Notes under the pieces: model-generated
Told to the model about the DNA's origin: nothing
The model's database searches: none
What the model saw: only the letters and a program-made list of their open reading frames with translations
From: Sphingobacterium sp. UGAL515B_05
GTDB taxonomy: Bacteria; Bacteroidota; Bacteroidia; Sphingobacteriales; Sphingobacteriaceae
Assembly (NCBI RefSeq): GCF_033097525.1
Contig: NZ_CP109907.1
Location: 2,418,001-2,482,000, forward strand
Direction of reading: 5' to 3'
DNA length: 64,000 nt
Shown here: positions 35,356 to 45,416 of the stretch, piece after piece
Layout: the number at the start of each line of letters is the position of its first letter
Position numbering within the stretch: position 1 is the first letter of the stretch
Made by a program: the position numbers and the translations under genes

Positions 35356-36684
35356 TTATTTTGTGACGGTATCTGGCAGTTTAACACCGCGATATTTGGC
35401 TACGTCAACTTGTGGGATCTTCGATCCATATTTTGAATTGATCGCACTGATAAAGATATTGGCCATCAACGCATTTCCAATTGGTGTAAGGTGTATTCCA
35501 TCCAGCGAGAATGCATTTCCGGTAATGTATTTGGCACTCACCGCTAATCCGTTGATACGAACACCATCTTTTACATTGTTCAAGAATTCATGCACATCAG
35601 CTAAGGCCAAGCCTTTTGAATTTGCAGCAGCTTTGATGGCGGTATTAAACTCATTGATGCGTTGTACCACTGTTGCCGTTTCGCTTACATCAAGTACGTA
35701 TTTGTCTTCCACGGGGTTCAGTGGGTGTAAGCCGTACGGAATTTGTGCGGCATTAGGTTTTCCCAATAATCCCGTTGAGGAGAATGGTAGAACAAAATAA
35801 TCTTGATCGGTAGCTGCACGAGAACCTGACTTTGTTGCAATGTAGATATTTGTTACCGGTGTCGGCGGATTTGTTGCATTCACGGCTGCCAGTAAGGCTG
35901 CACGGGTGACCGTTGTGAAATAAGGTGTTGCTGTTACATCTGGAATTGTGGCCAATACTCCTTTTCTATCCCCTTGAGTCAATGCCTGTACATAACCATT
36001 GAGAATCGCAGTAAACTGAGCTGTTTCTGTCAACACAGTTGTCGGATCCGGTTTATTTGTTATTGGGTTAATGTTCACCACACCACCGTTAGTTGCCCAG
36101 CCGAGCGCATCATTATTGCCCAGCGCAAAACTAAAGAAGGTGTGATTTTGCGTGGTGGAATAGGTGAAATAGGTTTTCATCATATCCGCATCTGGCAGCA
36201 AGCGCTCAAAATACATGTTTCCGGCGGGCGACCCCATGCCTGCTACCATAGAAAGGTCCATACGCATGCCCGGTACACCAAGGTTATTGATCGGATCTGT
36301 ATATTTGGTCAATAATTTTGGTGAAGCTGAGCGATAAGCTAATTTATCGGTTACCTGTGCTGTCACAGGTTGTCCATTGACAAGTGCTGTAAGCGTAATA
36401 TAGCCAGAGCCATTGGCTTGATCTTCACTGAAAAATGGCGATTTGAACTCACCACCACCCACTTGTTTTAATTGCTCCGCAATTAAATTGGGATAGGCTA
36501 CTTTTTGGCCTTCCAAGTACAGTCCGCCATCTGCATAACCTGCTGCCAATGAATTACCGATGGCAACATATTTTGAAAAATTCACCGAACCAGCCGAAGG
36601 CGTATATTCGTCCAAGGTCGGTTTACATGAGGCGATCGCTAAAAGTGCTAACGCCGCAGCTATATAAAGTTTGTTTTTTTTCAT
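35356..36684 (-). CDS. SGNH/GDSL-family hydrolase lipoprotein
   Basis: A 442-residue lipoprotein from ATG 36684 (the TTG at 36693 is less likely). Signal peptide MKKNKLYIAAALALLAIASC gives a lipidated Cys20. The GDSL block I appears as YVAIGNSLAAGYADGG with the nucleophilic Ser, an oxyanion Asn as FALGNNDALGW, and the catalytic Asp/His as DGIHLTPIGNALMAN. These enzymes hydrolyse esters. It is 22 bp downstream of the OmpP1 porin gene, so the pair probably forms an operon for taking up and hydrolysing hydrophobic esters or lipids. Confidence 0.9.
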   Translation of the reverse strand: MKKNKLYIAAALALLAIASCKPTLDEYTPSAGSVNFSKYVAIGNSLAAGYADGGLYLEGQKVAYPNLIAEQLKQVGGGEFKSPFFSEDQANGSGYITLTALVNGQPVTAQVTDKLAYRSASPKLLTKYTDPINNLGVPGMRMDLSMVAGMGSPAGNMYFERLLPDADMMKTYFTYSTTQNHTFFSFALGNNDALGWATNGGVVNINPITNKPDPTTVLTETAQFTAILNGYVQALTQGDRKGVLATIPDVTATPYFTTVTRAALLAAVNATNPPTPVTNIYIATKSGSRAATDQDYFVLPFSSTGLLGKPNAAQIPYGLHPLNPVEDKYVLDVSETATVVQRINEFNTAIKAAANSKGLALADVHEFLNNVKDGVRINGLAVSAKYITGNAFSLDGIHLTPIGNALMANIFISAINSKYGSKIPQVDVAKYRGVKLPDTVTK

Positions 36685-36706
36685 CTTAGTCAAATTTGGC
36701 TGTTAA

Positions 36707-37933
36707 TTACCATTTATAGCTTACACCAATACCAGGAGCAAAAATATTTGTTGCATACGTACCTGATAGATGGCTCTCCACGTTGGTTGACTGGCGAGCC
36801 ACAATCCGTTGGTACGCAAAGGAACCTGTGACATCAAATTTTGGTGATGGTTTTATAGTAAAACCTCCCGATATTAAGTATCTGGTGTTGTCTGGCGTCT
36901 CGGGATAAACATAGGCACTCTGCTGTACCGGTGTTGCGATTACACCACCACCTATACGTAATTGCAAGCGGTCGGAAGCAAGGTATTCCAATCCTGCTTT
37001 GACGGATCCTGCTTTATCGTATTTTTTTGGTGAATGCGTATCTTGCAATACGGGCGTGTTTTCTTTGTAATCGAAATCTAGCGCCTTATAGATGTCATAA
37101 TTGATGAGCGTTGCATCAAGAGCCATCTTCAATTTCTCCGAAATAGGGAAGGCGATGCCTGCGGCAAATGTGGATGGTAGCGGTAATTCAGCACTGAATT
37201 TGTTGCCCGCAGGGAAGTTGCTTGCGACGGATTCAGGTACGTCAAAAGTTGCATCGCCATTTTTAAGTTTGGTGACAACTTTAGAGCGGTAACTTATCGA
37301 TATGGCAAACTCGTCTTCTAAGTTATAATGAATACCCACGTTATACCCCGTGCCAGTTCCGGTTCCTTTTAAGGTTGCCAGTCCGGCGTGACCATCCGGA
37401 TAGAATACCGGAACAGAATTTTCGAGGTCTACGGTACCAACATTGTATACAAAACCACCCCCAACACTAAAATTTTCAGTCAGTTTGAAACTTAATGTGG
37501 GCTGAATATAGATTGCACGTAGCGAAAGGCTGACCAAACTGAATTTACCTACCCAATCTTTCCCCCAATCGACGGCTCCACCATACGGTGTGTAGACTCC
37601 AATACCGGCTTTCCACCAGGAATTTTTGGGGCCGAATGCGGCAAATAATGAAAAAGGAGTTGAAATCTGATTTCTAGTATGATAAACAACTGTACTTCCA
37701 ACCTCTTGAAATGCAGATTTGTACATCACGGCATTGCCGGCAACTGAAATAGCATTATGGTCCATTTTTGCTAAGGCACCCGGGCTATAGAAAATGGAAG
37801 ATTCATCTAAAAAGTAAGCAGAGCCTGCTCCTCCCATTCCCACTGCCTTGGGACTTTGTAGATTCACTTGTGATCCTTGTGCAAACAAGAGTGACGGACT
37901 TGCACAAAGTATTGAGAATAGTAGTTTCTTCAT
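36707..37933 (-). CDS. OmpP1/FadL family outer-membrane transporter
   Basis: A 408-residue beta-barrel with a signal peptide (MKKLLFSILCASPSLLFAQ). The N-terminal hatch region is typical: KAVGMGGAGSAYFLDESSIFYSPGALA, matching the FadL/TodX NPA-like segment. The family passes hydrophobic compounds such as long-chain fatty acids or aromatics across the outer membrane. It precedes the GDSL hydrolase gene, which would act on such substrates. Barrel strands alternate to the C-terminal IFAPGIGVSYKW with a terminal aromatic. Confidence 0.93.
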   Translation of the reverse strand: MKKLLFSILCASPSLLFAQGSQVNLQSPKAVGMGGAGSAYFLDESSIFYSPGALAKMDHNAISVAGNAVMYKSAFQEVGSTVVYHTRNQISTPFSLFAAFGPKNSWWKAGIGVYTPYGGAVDWGKDWVGKFSLVSLSLRAIYIQPTLSFKLTENFSVGGGFVYNVGTVDLENSVPVFYPDGHAGLATLKGTGTGTGYNVGIHYNLEDEFAISISYRSKVVTKLKNGDATFDVPESVASNFPAGNKFSAELPLPSTFAAGIAFPISEKLKMALDATLINYDIYKALDFDYKENTPVLQDTHSPKKYDKAGSVKAGLEYLASDRLQLRIGGGVIATPVQQSAYVYPETPDNTRYLISGGFTIKPSPKFDVTGSFAYQRIVARQSTNVESHLSGTYATNIFAPGIGVSYKW

Positions 37934-38014
37934 ACTAGTGTTTATTGTTTGGTTAACATTCCTCTTTCAAATACAATGCTAACATAATAAATGTTTGACT
38001 AAAATTAATAAATG

Positions 38015-38045
38015 TTGTGTAATATTTTTTTTGCTCGTACCTTTA
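38015..38045 (+). promoter_or_regulatory. Candidate promoter of tpx
   Basis: TTG at 38015-38017, a 20-bp spacer and TACCTTTA at 38038-38045 (7/8 match to TAnnTTTG), 36 bp upstream of the tpx start. This also argues against the longer reading frame starting at 37995. Confidence 0.5.
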
Positions 38046-38081
38046 AGTGCAAGGATACTAAAAATTAAACGATCATATTAT

Positions 38082-38582
38082 ATGGCTACAATCACTTTTA
38101 AAGGCAATCCAGTAAACACGAAAGGCAGTTTACCACAGGTTGGCGAGCAAGCTCCTGATTTTAAATTAACTGCAGGCGATCTTTCCGATAAGTCTCTTAC
38201 AGATTTCAAAGGAAAAAAAGTTGTATTAAATATTTTTCCTAGTGTAGATACCGGAACTTGTGCTGCTTCCGTACGTGCATTTAATAAAGAGGCTTCTCAG
38301 TTGGATAACACTGTTGTGTTATGTATATCGAAAGATTTGCCTTTTGCACAAGGACGCTTTTGTGCAGCAGAGGGGCTAAATAACGTAGTGACATTATCAG
38401 AGTATAAAGATTCAAACTTTTCAGATGCTTATCAATTGGCTATCGCTGATGGACCTTTGGCAGGTTTATTAAGCCGTGTTGTCATCACATTGGATGAAAA
38501 TGGAAAAGTATTGTACGAAGAGCAAGTCGCAGAAATTGCTGATGAGCCAAATTATGCTGCAGCGATCGCATCGTTGAATTAA
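38082..38582 (+). CDS. tpx: Thiol peroxidase (2-Cys peroxiredoxin)
   Basis: A 166-residue cytoplasmic peroxiredoxin starting at ATG 38082 ([11 protein letters not shown]), the standard family N-terminus. The peroxidatic Cys is in [18 protein letters not shown] and the resolving Cys in [11 protein letters not shown], the Tpx arrangement. It reduces hydrogen and alkyl peroxides with thioredoxin. The extra N-terminal residues of the longer frame resemble no known leader. Confidence 0.96.
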   Translation: MATITFKGNPVNTKGSLPQVGEQAPDFKLTAGDLSDKSLTDFKGKKVVLNIFPSVDTGTCAASVRAFNKEASQLDNTVVLCISKDLPFAQGRFCAAEGLNNVVTLSEYKDSNFSDAYQLAIADGPLAGLLSRVVITLDENGKVLYEEQVAEIADEPNYAAAIASLN

Positions 38583-38599
38583 GAAGGCTGCGAGTGAAT

Positions 38600-38632
38600 A
38601 AAAAAAGCCTTTGCTTATGCAAAGGCTTTTTT
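38600..38632. terminator. Bidirectional terminator between tpx and metZ
   Basis: Hairpin AAAAAGCCTTTGC / GCAAAGGCTTTTT with a TTAT loop. A-run on the left and T-run on the right serve both convergent genes. Confidence 0.9.
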
Positions 38633-38671
38633 GGTTGATGTATATTCGCTAACCATAACAAAAGCGAATGT

Positions 38672-39844
38672 TTATTTTGTTTTCTCTAAAGCCTGCAAGA
38701 TATCGTTGATGATATCTTGTTGATCTTCCAGACCGACAGACAGGCGGATACTGCCCGGTTTGATGCCCAGATTCAAACGTTCTTCTTCCGATAATTTTGA
38801 ATGCGTCGTTGAAGCCGGATGCGTTGCGATTGATCTTGAATCTCCTAAGTTAGAGGTGTATAGGATCATTTCCAAATGATCTACAAAGGCTTTTGCGCGC
38901 TCAAAACCACCTTTGACAACAAAGGTTACAATACCGCCACCAGCTTTCATTTGTTTCTTGGCCAGCTCGTATTGTGGATGGCTAGGTAAAAATGGATATT
39001 TTACATCTTCAATTTCCGCATGATTTTCCAAGGCCTCGGCCAAAGCCAATGCGTTAGAACAATGGCGGTCCATACGGATGCCCAACGTGTCTAAACTTTT
39101 TGATATGATCCAGGCATTGAAAGGCGATAATGCCGGGCCTGTATGACGGATAAAGAACATCAATTTATCGATAAGCTCTTGTTTTCCGACAACAATTCCA
39201 CCCAAAACACGCCCTTGTCCATCCATATATTTTGTTGCCGAATGGATCACGAGGTCAAATCCATACTGAATTGGCTTCTGGAGATAAGGTGTGGCAAAGC
39301 AATTATCAATTGAAAGGATGATATTTGGATATTTCTCCTTGAATTTACCCAGCCATTCCAAATCAACTAGTTCCAAGCCGGGGTTAGAAGGCGACTCTAA
39401 AAAGATGATTTTCGTATTCGGCTGGATTGCTTTTTCCCATTCTTCCGGATTAGCTGCGTCTACATAAGTCGTGGTCACACCCCAACGTGGGAATAGTTCT
39501 GTGAAGAGCTGATGTGTAGAACCGAATATTGCACGTGAAGAAACGATATGGTCTCCACTTTCGATAATTCCTGCAAAGGAGGCAAATACTGCTGCCATAC
39601 CTGATGCAAAAGACAATCCTGCTTCTGCACCTTCAAGAATACAAACTTTGTTGATGAATTCTGAAGTATTTGGATTGGCATAGCGGGAATAAATCATTGC
39701 ATCCTCTTCGCCAGCAAAGACCGCCCGACCTTGTTCAGCGCTGTCGAAGATAAAACTTGATGTAAGGTATAAAGGAGTCGAATGTTCGCGAAGTGCTGAA
39801 CGATCGACCTGTTCACGTATGATTTTAGATTGATCTTGTTTCAT
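38672..39844 (-). CDS. metZ: O-succinylhomoserine sulfhydrylase (Cys/Met metabolism PLP enzyme)
   Basis: A 390-residue PLP enzyme of the cystathionine gamma-synthase fold. Visible: YSRYANPNTSEFINKVCILEGAEAGLSFASGMAAV (cofactor phosphate pocket), IDNCFATPYLQKP, the Schiff-base Lys in IHSATKYMDGQGRVLGG, and the C-terminal SIRLSVGLEDQQDI. The YSRYANPN and KYMDGQGRVLGG forms fit the MetZ group, which makes homocysteine from O-succinylhomoserine and sulfide. Distinction from cystathionine gamma-synthase is by pattern only. The 64-bp upstream gap leaves no room for a SAM riboswitch. Confidence 0.87.
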   Translation of the reverse strand: MKQDQSKIIREQVDRSALREHSTPLYLTSSFIFDSAEQGRAVFAGEEDAMIYSRYANPNTSEFINKVCILEGAEAGLSFASGMAAVFASFAGIIESGDHIVSSRAIFGSTHQLFTELFPRWGVTTTYVDAANPEEWEKAIQPNTKIIFLESPSNPGLELVDLEWLGKFKEKYPNIILSIDNCFATPYLQKPIQYGFDLVIHSATKYMDGQGRVLGGIVVGKQELIDKLMFFIRHTGPALSPFNAWIISKSLDTLGIRMDRHCSNALALAEALENHAEIEDVKYPFLPSHPQYELAKKQMKAGGGIVTFVVKGGFERAKAFVDHLEMILYTSNLGDSRSIATHPASTTHSKLSEEERLNLGIKPGSIRLSVGLEDQQDIINDILQALEKTK

Positions 39845-39908
39845 GATGGGTAAAGTTACGAGATGAAATTTTTATATTCGTATAATTAGCAATGAAATAA
39901 CCCATTTT

Positions 39909-40160
39909 ATGAAAAAAATATGGCTTTTGCCTTGTACTATATTCCTAGTGCTTTGCTTTTCCTGTTCAAAGGACATAGACATGATGCGAAGAAGAGGTAA
40001 AAAAAATAACAGACTCTTGAATAAAAAAAGCCGGTACATGTACCGGCTTTTCTTTTATCATAAGATTAACTTACTTTTTGACGAATTGCATCACGACGAT
40101 ATCTCCAGAAATAAATGTCAATTCATTATCCCGTACATCAAAGTTTGTGGTAGACTTTAG
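39909..40160 (+). CDS. Small lipoprotein-like ORF with uncertain 3' end
   Basis: The N-terminus reads like a lipoprotein signal (MKKIWLLPCTIFLVLCFSCSKD, lipobox Cys) followed by a basic MMRRRGKK. The frame then passes through an A8 run (40002-40009), a strong terminator hairpin and into the antisense of the META gene, giving an implausible 83-residue tail. A one-base change in the A8 run in either direction would stop the frame within 7 codons, before the terminator, leaving about 33-36 residues. I judge the first 33 codons plausible and the rest spurious. Confidence 0.4.
   Translation: MKKIWLLPCTIFLVLCFSCSKDIDMMRRRGKKNNRLLNKKSRYMYRLFFYHKINLLFDELHHDDISRNKCQFIIPYIKVCGRL
40023..40057. terminator. 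Bidirectional terminator upstream of the META gene end
   Basis: Hairpin AAAAGCCGGTACATG / TACCGGCTTTT, essentially a 26-bp palindrome, with A-run on the left and TTTTCTTTTAT on the right, between convergent genes. Confidence 0.88.
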
Positions 40161-40565
40161 ACCATTCATAAATTCGTTGTAAGCTGCGTTCTCACAGTGC
40201 ATCATGGTTGAAACCAATTTATCACCAATCTTGATCGAATTGCCTTTTTCGCTTTCGTAGGTTCCACCAATACCATTACAACCGTTGTTACCATCTACTT
40301 TATGGTCTTTTGTATTGAAAGTCAATGTTGGAATTTTGTCCTTAAATAAATCCTTAAGTTGTTTGCCTGCTGTCTCTGCTGTGGTCAGGGATTTAAGTTC
40401 CCAGGTGCCTTCCAAAGACGCATTGTCCACTGTGCTTGGTTTTTGGACCGTAGTCGCAGTGTCGCCGCTACCGGTTGCCTCAGCTTTTTTTCCCGTTGTG
40501 TTACATGCGATTGTTGAAAACGCCAATGCAACCGCTAAAATCATTAAATTTCCTCTCATAATCAT
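40071..40565 (-). CDS. META domain-containing lipoprotein
   Basis: A 164-residue lipoprotein (signal peptide ending in AFSTIAC). The META/HslJ-like domain is recognised from LEGTWELKSLT, PTLTFNTKDHKVDGNNGCNGIGGTY (conserved GCN motif) and STMMHCENAAYNEFM. Homologues occur in heat-shock protein HslJ and in Leishmania META proteins; the bacterial role is unclear, possibly envelope stress. Tandem ATG codons at 40565 and 40559 are both possible starts. Confidence 0.92.
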   Translation of the reverse strand: MIMRGNLMILAVALAFSTIACNTTGKKAEATGSGDTATTVQKPSTVDNASLEGTWELKSLTTAETAGKQLKDLFKDKIPTLTFNTKDHKVDGNNGCNGIGGTYESEKGNSIKIGDKLVSTMMHCENAAYNEFMNGLKSTTNFDVRDNELTFISGDIVVMQFVKK

Positions 40566-41203
40566 TTTTAATAATATAAAACTTTTGTTATTTCGTCAGT
40601 ATTTATATTCATGAAAGCAACCCGAAAGTTCTTTCTGGTCAATACGCTAGCGTAGCGAGCTCATTGATACCTTAATAAAAAAATACAAATCCATAAAGAC
40701 AGATACTTTCAGAAAAAACATTCCTTTTTCTGCCCTATACTTATAATTATCATGCCAATCTCAAGTATAGCCCAATGGAGCATCTATTTGAATGCTGTTA
40801 ACCACTTTATCCTCTATTAATAACGGATGGATGATTTTTGTTTGACCGACAAGATAAAGAATCTGATTTTTGGGGAAATTAGGGTGAAAAAAGGACAGTT
40901 TTAGGTTGATATAGCATATCAATCGAGGTAAAGCATGTTTTTCTTTGGTGTTGAAAGTAAAAAATCGCTTATGCAGATATACAAAAAGTTAAATAACTGG
41001 CTGTAAATAGCACCATTGATAAATTGGAATTCTTGTTTTAATCAATCGATTGATTTGAACAAAAAATACGATTTGACCCAGAGGTAAATCCTATTGGAGC
41101 TGAGCATCGGTCGGTTTTGTACGCAAATGTTACATACAGCATTTTGCAAAACTTCTTATCTTAGGGCTTTACAACCTAATTTTCTAGCACATAAATAAAG
41201 ACT
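40566..41203. other. Long intergenic region before the fucosidase cluster
   Basis: 638 bp between divergent genes with no ORF over 30 codons that looks coding. About 20 bp upstream of 41150, TTG (near 41117) with a 19-bp spacer to GCATTTTG is a weak promoter candidate for the fucosidase operon (6/8 at -7). A binding site for the AraC regulator would be expected here, but I cannot identify one. Confidence 0.3.
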
Positions 41204-43087
41204 ATGTTGACAATCTTGTTATCTTCCATTTTACTTTCCAGCGGGCCTGTAGCCAAATCAGATACTTTAAAAGCTTACGGGGCTCTGCCAACTGAGCGTC
41301 AATTAAAGTGGCAGGAGATGGAAACGTATTGTTTGATTCATTATACGCCGACAACTTTCCAAAATAAGGAGTGGGGTTATGGTGACGCACAGCCCGCGTT
41401 GTTTAATCCTTCGGCTTTTGATGCAAATCAAATTGCTAAGGCAGCGGCAGCAGGTGGTTTTAGGGGCTTAATTAGTGTGGCAAAGCACCATGATGGATTC
41501 TGTTTGTGGCCAACCAAAACAACATCCTATAGTATCGCTTCTTCACCATGGGAAAATGGAAAAGGTGATATGGTCAAAGACTTTATGCAAGCGACCCATC
41601 GAAATGGGATGAAATTTGGTGTATATCTTTCAGCTTGGGATCGTCACGATGAACGTTACGGTACGCCGGCCTATGCCGAAGCCTACAGACAGCAACTGAC
41701 TGAATTGATGAGCAATTATGGCCCTTTGTTTACATCCTGGCATGATGGAGCAAATGGTGGTGATGGCTTTTATGGTGGCCATGAAGGAAAGCGTATCATC
41801 GATCGAACAACGTACTATGAGTGGCATGAAAAAACCTGGCCCATTGTACGAAAATTACAACCTGAAGCGGTTATTTTCTCAGATATCGGCCCGGATATGC
41901 GTTGGGTGGGTAATGAAAAAGGATTTGCTGCTGAAACATCATGGGCAACATTTACGCCGATTGGCTTAAACGGAAAAGTCGCTGTACCTGGAGCGACAGA
42001 ATCACATAATGCCGAAACAGGCGACCGTAATGGTAAATATTGGATACCTGCTGAATGTGACGTGCCGCAACGTCCGGGATGGTTTTATCATGAAGAACAA
42101 GATAGCCGTGTAAAAACACCAAACCAGCTTTTTGAGATCTATTTAAAATCAGTTGGGAGAGGAGCATGCATGAATCTTGGCTTAGCACCGATGCCTTCCG
42201 GTACATTACATGAGAATGATGTGAAGTCGTTAGAGGCTTTTGGAAAAAAAGTGAAAGAAACTTTCCGCACCAATTTAGCCAAAGGAGCGACCATCACGGC
42301 ATCCAATGTCCGTAATGGTGATTCAAAATCCTATGGTACTTCATTGATTACCGATAATGATCGCTACAGCTATTGGGCAACAGACGATTCCAAAACATCG
42401 GCTACATTGGAAATAAAATTAAAATCCCCCGCTAAGTTCGACCTTATTCAGTTGAGAGAGAATATTAAGTTGGGACAACGTATCGATAGTGTTTCGATTG
42501 AACGTTGGGAAAATAATAGCTGGAAACCTTTGGCCAAAGCAACAAGCATCGGTGCAAACCGCCTCATCAAACTCGAGCAACCTCAAACTGCAAGTAAACT
42601 ACGTCTTCATGTTTATGCTCCGGTAGCAATCACGCTCAGTGATTTTGGATTGTTCAAGGAGTATAACGAGCCCTTTGCATTTAATACCAAAGAGGTGAAA
42701 AAGCTGACTGGATTTAAGATTTCGACAGGTAGATCCAATAATAATGCTTATATATCTGACGGAAAACCAGGTACTTTTGCTACTGTTGCCGATCAAGGTG
42801 TAATCGTCGTCGCTACAGACAAACCTGTTTCTGGTATCGGCTTCCTGCCTCGTCAGGATGGAAAGAACATGGGGACACCAACACATTATAAAATATCAAC
42901 CAGTACCGACGGGAAAACATGGAGCCTTGCTAAAGAGGGCGAGTTTTCCAATATTAAGGCAAATCCAATTTTGCAACAGGTATTTTTTGATACGAACAGC
43001 GCAACCAAGTTTATCAAATTTGAACCAAAACAATTTATCGACGGCAATGAATTAACCATAGCAGAACTTGAATTGTATGGCAAATAG
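41204..43087 (+). CDS. Alpha-L-fucosidase, GH29, with C-terminal discoidin-like domains
   Basis: A 627-residue exported enzyme. The catalytic TIM barrel spans roughly residues 20-350: MKWxxMxxGxFIHY-type start as [51 protein letters not shown], and the probable nucleophile in [11 protein letters not shown], an HDGANG variant of the GH29 WFDG motif. After it, [17 protein letters not shown]...YWATD opens a first F5/8-type-C-like carbohydrate-binding domain; a second lies near the C-terminus. It releases terminal alpha-L-fucose. First gene of the cluster; overlaps the next gene by 11 bp. Confidence 0.93.
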   Translation: MLTILLSSILLSSGPVAKSDTLKAYGALPTERQLKWQEMETYCLIHYTPTTFQNKEWGYGDAQPALFNPSAFDANQIAKAAAAGGFRGLISVAKHHDGFCLWPTKTTSYSIASSPWENGKGDMVKDFMQATHRNGMKFGVYLSAWDRHDERYGTPAYAEAYRQQLTELMSNYGPLFTSWHDGANGGDGFYGGHEGKRIIDRTTYYEWHEKTWPIVRKLQPEAVIFSDIGPDMRWVGNEKGFAAETSWATFTPIGLNGKVAVPGATESHNAETGDRNGKYWIPAECDVPQRPGWFYHEEQDSRVKTPNQLFEIYLKSVGRGACMNLGLAPMPSGTLHENDVKSLEAFGKKVKETFRTNLAKGATITASNVRNGDSKSYGTSLITDNDRYSYWATDDSKTSATLEIKLKSPAKFDLIQLRENIKLGQRIDSVSIERWENNSWKPLAKATSIGANRLIKLEQPQTASKLRLHVYAPVAITLSDFGLFKEYNEPFAFNTKEVKKLTGFKISTGRSNNNAYISDGKPGTFATVADQGVIVVATDKPVSGIGFLPRQDGKNMGTPTHYKISTSTDGKTWSLAKEGEFSNIKANPILQQVFFDTNSATKFIKFEPKQFIDGNELTIAELELYGK

Positions 43088-45416
43088 ATTTTTAATGCTT
43101 ATTGTGGTATGTATATGTCATACCACGTTGCTTTTTGCTCAACAAAATCCACTCGTACTTTGGTATAATAAGCCTGCGAAGGTCTGGGAAGAGACTTTAC
43201 CACTGGGAAACGGACTTATCGGCATGATGCCAGATGGAAATCCTAGTCAGGAAAAGATCGTACTCAACGAGATTAGTATGTGGTCGGGCAGTCCAGAAGA
43301 TCCCAATAATTATGAAGCCTACAAAAATGTTGACGCTATTCAGGCACTGCTTAAGGCCGGTAAAAATGATGAAGCAGAAAAACTGGTCAATGAAACTTTT
43401 GTGACCAAAGGCAAGGGGTCTGGTTTTGGTAATGGTGCAAAGGTTCCCTATGGCTGTTATCAGCTATTCGGCGACCTTTTACTGGATTACAAATTGCCCG
43501 CGGGTACGATCGAAGATTACAAGCGTTCCTTGGACTTAGCGACTGCCTCGGCACAGACTTCATTCAAGATCAACGGGCAACAGTTCCAACGTCGTTATTA
43601 TACTTCTTTTGATAAGAATGTAGGTATTATCCAATTGAGCCAACCTAAGGATGAGGTACAGCAATTAGGCATATCATTCCAGCGCCAGGAAAATATTGAC
43701 CGTTATACCTTGTTGGACGACGGGATTCTGATCGAGGGATCTTTGCCTGATGGAAAGGGAGGTAAAAATCTGAAATTCGTTGGATTAATTCAGGTTAAAG
43801 GTAAAAATCTGCAGATCAGCAAAAAGGATAAAACCTTAGAGGTGTCTGCGAAAGGTGGTCTCACGGTCTATTTCTCAGCAAGTACTTCCTATTATGGGAA
43901 GGATCCGTTACCTGTTGTCAAAGCAGCTGTTGCAGCCGCAAAAACTGCTGACGAACAGAAAATATATAAAAACCATCTTGCTGCCTATCAAAAAATCTTT
44001 AATCGGGTAAATCTTAATTTGTTTGGAAATACGGCGAATAACGCTATCCCTACCAATGAACGGATTGCCAATTTCTATAAAAATCCAGTTCAGGACCCTG
44101 ATCTGGCCACAATTTATTATCAGTATGGGAGGTATTTGAATATTTCAAGTGCTGCTCCTAAAAATACAAATTCCCTGCCGCCAAATCTGCAGGGACTATG
44201 GGCCAATCAGATCAATACCCCTTGGAATGGTGATTATCATCTCAATATCAATGCACAGATGAATCATTGGGGCGTGGAGGTCAATAACCTGAGCGAATAT
44301 CACAAGCCTTTTATCGAAATGATAAAGCGGATTGCAAAAACTGGCGAGCAGACAGCAAAGGCTTACTATAACGCACCGGGTTGGGTGGTCTATATGATGA
44401 CGAATATCTGGGGGTATTCCGCTCCGGGGGAGCAGGCTTCCTGGGGAGCCAGTACGGCATCGGGCTGGCTATGTAACCATCTCTGGGAACATTACCTGTT
44501 TACTGGGGATAAAAATTACCTCAAAGAGATTTACCCGATACTCAAAGGAGCGGCAGAGTTTTACGATCATACATTGGTTCAGGACCCTAAAACAGGATGG
44601 TGGGTCACTTCACCGTCGGTGTCGCCAGAAAATGCTTTCCGAATGGCCAATGGAAAAGTTGCTGCGGTTGTGATGGGACCTACCATTGATAACCAAATCG
44701 TAAGGGAGTTATACCGGGCGGTGATCCAGGCTGATTCTATCCTTGTGACGAAAGATAGTTTTGCCAGTGCCTTGAAAGCGAGGCTGAAGGATATCCCTCC
44801 GCCTGTAGTTGTTAGCCCATCCGGGCGTGTGATGGAATGGCTCGAGGACTATCAGGAAGTTGAACCTAAACATCGGCATGTATCGCATTTATATGGTCTG
44901 TATCCTGCGGCATTTATCTCGCCACAGACAACACCCGAATGGGCTGAGGCTGCACGTAAGACTTTAGCGGTACGTGGCGATGAAGGAACGGGCTGGTCTA
45001 GAGCCTGGAAAATATTGTTTTGGGCCAGATTACAGGATGGTGATCATGCACTCGAAATTCTAAGGCAGTTGCTTAAACCCGCTTTTACCAATGAAACAAC
45101 CTATCAGGGAGTCGGAGCTGGCACTTACCCCAATTTGTTCTGCGCACATCCACCTTTTCAGATTGACGGAAACTTTGGTGGTGCAGCCGGGATTGCCGAG
45201 ATGTTGATACAGAGTCACAATGGTTATATTCACCTGTTGCCTGCGTTACCAAAAGCCTGGTCTAAAGGCGAAGTTAGCGGTCTCAAAACCAGAGGAAACT
45301 ACACTGTGGATATGAAATGGGAGAATGGAAAGGTTTCCGGCCTCCAGATTAAAGGTAAAAAAGGAAAGATTCGTCTATTTGAAAACGGAAACTATAAAGA
45401 TTATGAAGTTCGTTAA
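43077..45416 (+). CDS. Alpha-L-fucosidase, GH95
   Basis: A 779-residue exported enzyme. ATG 43077 ([22 protein letters not shown], a good signal peptide) is preferred to TTG 43068. GH95 marks: [24 protein letters not shown] at the start, [18 protein letters not shown], the (alpha/alpha)6 barrel with [27 protein letters not shown] broken across the region, [10 protein letters not shown], and [12 protein letters not shown]. The family cleaves alpha-1,2-linked fucose with inversion, complementing the GH29 enzyme. It overlaps both neighbours (11 and 14 bp), indicating coupled translation. Confidence 0.95.
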   Translation: MANRFLMLIVVCICHTTLLFAQQNPLVLWYNKPAKVWEETLPLGNGLIGMMPDGNPSQEKIVLNEISMWSGSPEDPNNYEAYKNVDAIQALLKAGKNDEAEKLVNETFVTKGKGSGFGNGAKVPYGCYQLFGDLLLDYKLPAGTIEDYKRSLDLATASAQTSFKINGQQFQRRYYTSFDKNVGIIQLSQPKDEVQQLGISFQRQENIDRYTLLDDGILIEGSLPDGKGGKNLKFVGLIQVKGKNLQISKKDKTLEVSAKGGLTVYFSASTSYYGKDPLPVVKAAVAAAKTADEQKIYKNHLAAYQKIFNRVNLNLFGNTANNAIPTNERIANFYKNPVQDPDLATIYYQYGRYLNISSAAPKNTNSLPPNLQGLWANQINTPWNGDYHLNINAQMNHWGVEVNNLSEYHKPFIEMIKRIAKTGEQTAKAYYNAPGWVVYMMTNIWGYSAPGEQASWGASTASGWLCNHLWEHYLFTGDKNYLKEIYPILKGAAEFYDHTLVQDPKTGWWVTSPSVSPENAFRMANGKVAAVVMGPTIDNQIVRELYRAVIQADSILVTKDSFASALKARLKDIPPPVVVSPSGRVMEWLEDYQEVEPKHRHVSHLYGLYPAAFISPQTTPEWAEAARKTLAVRGDEGTGWSRAWKILFWARLQDGDHALEILRQLLKPAFTNETTYQGVGAGTYPNLFCAHPPFQIDGNFGGAAGIAEMLIQSHNGYIHLLPALPKAWSKGEVSGLKTRGNYTVDMKWENGKVSGLQIKGKKGKIRLFENGNYKDYEVR

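Noticed and set aside
39845..39908. SAM riboswitch upstream of metZ
   Set aside because: The gap is only 64 bp and has no stem-loop set of the right size.
40566..41203. Hidden small gene or RNA in the long gap
   Set aside because: No ORF above about 30 codons with coding character and no strong structured RNA visible by eye; listed only as a gap.
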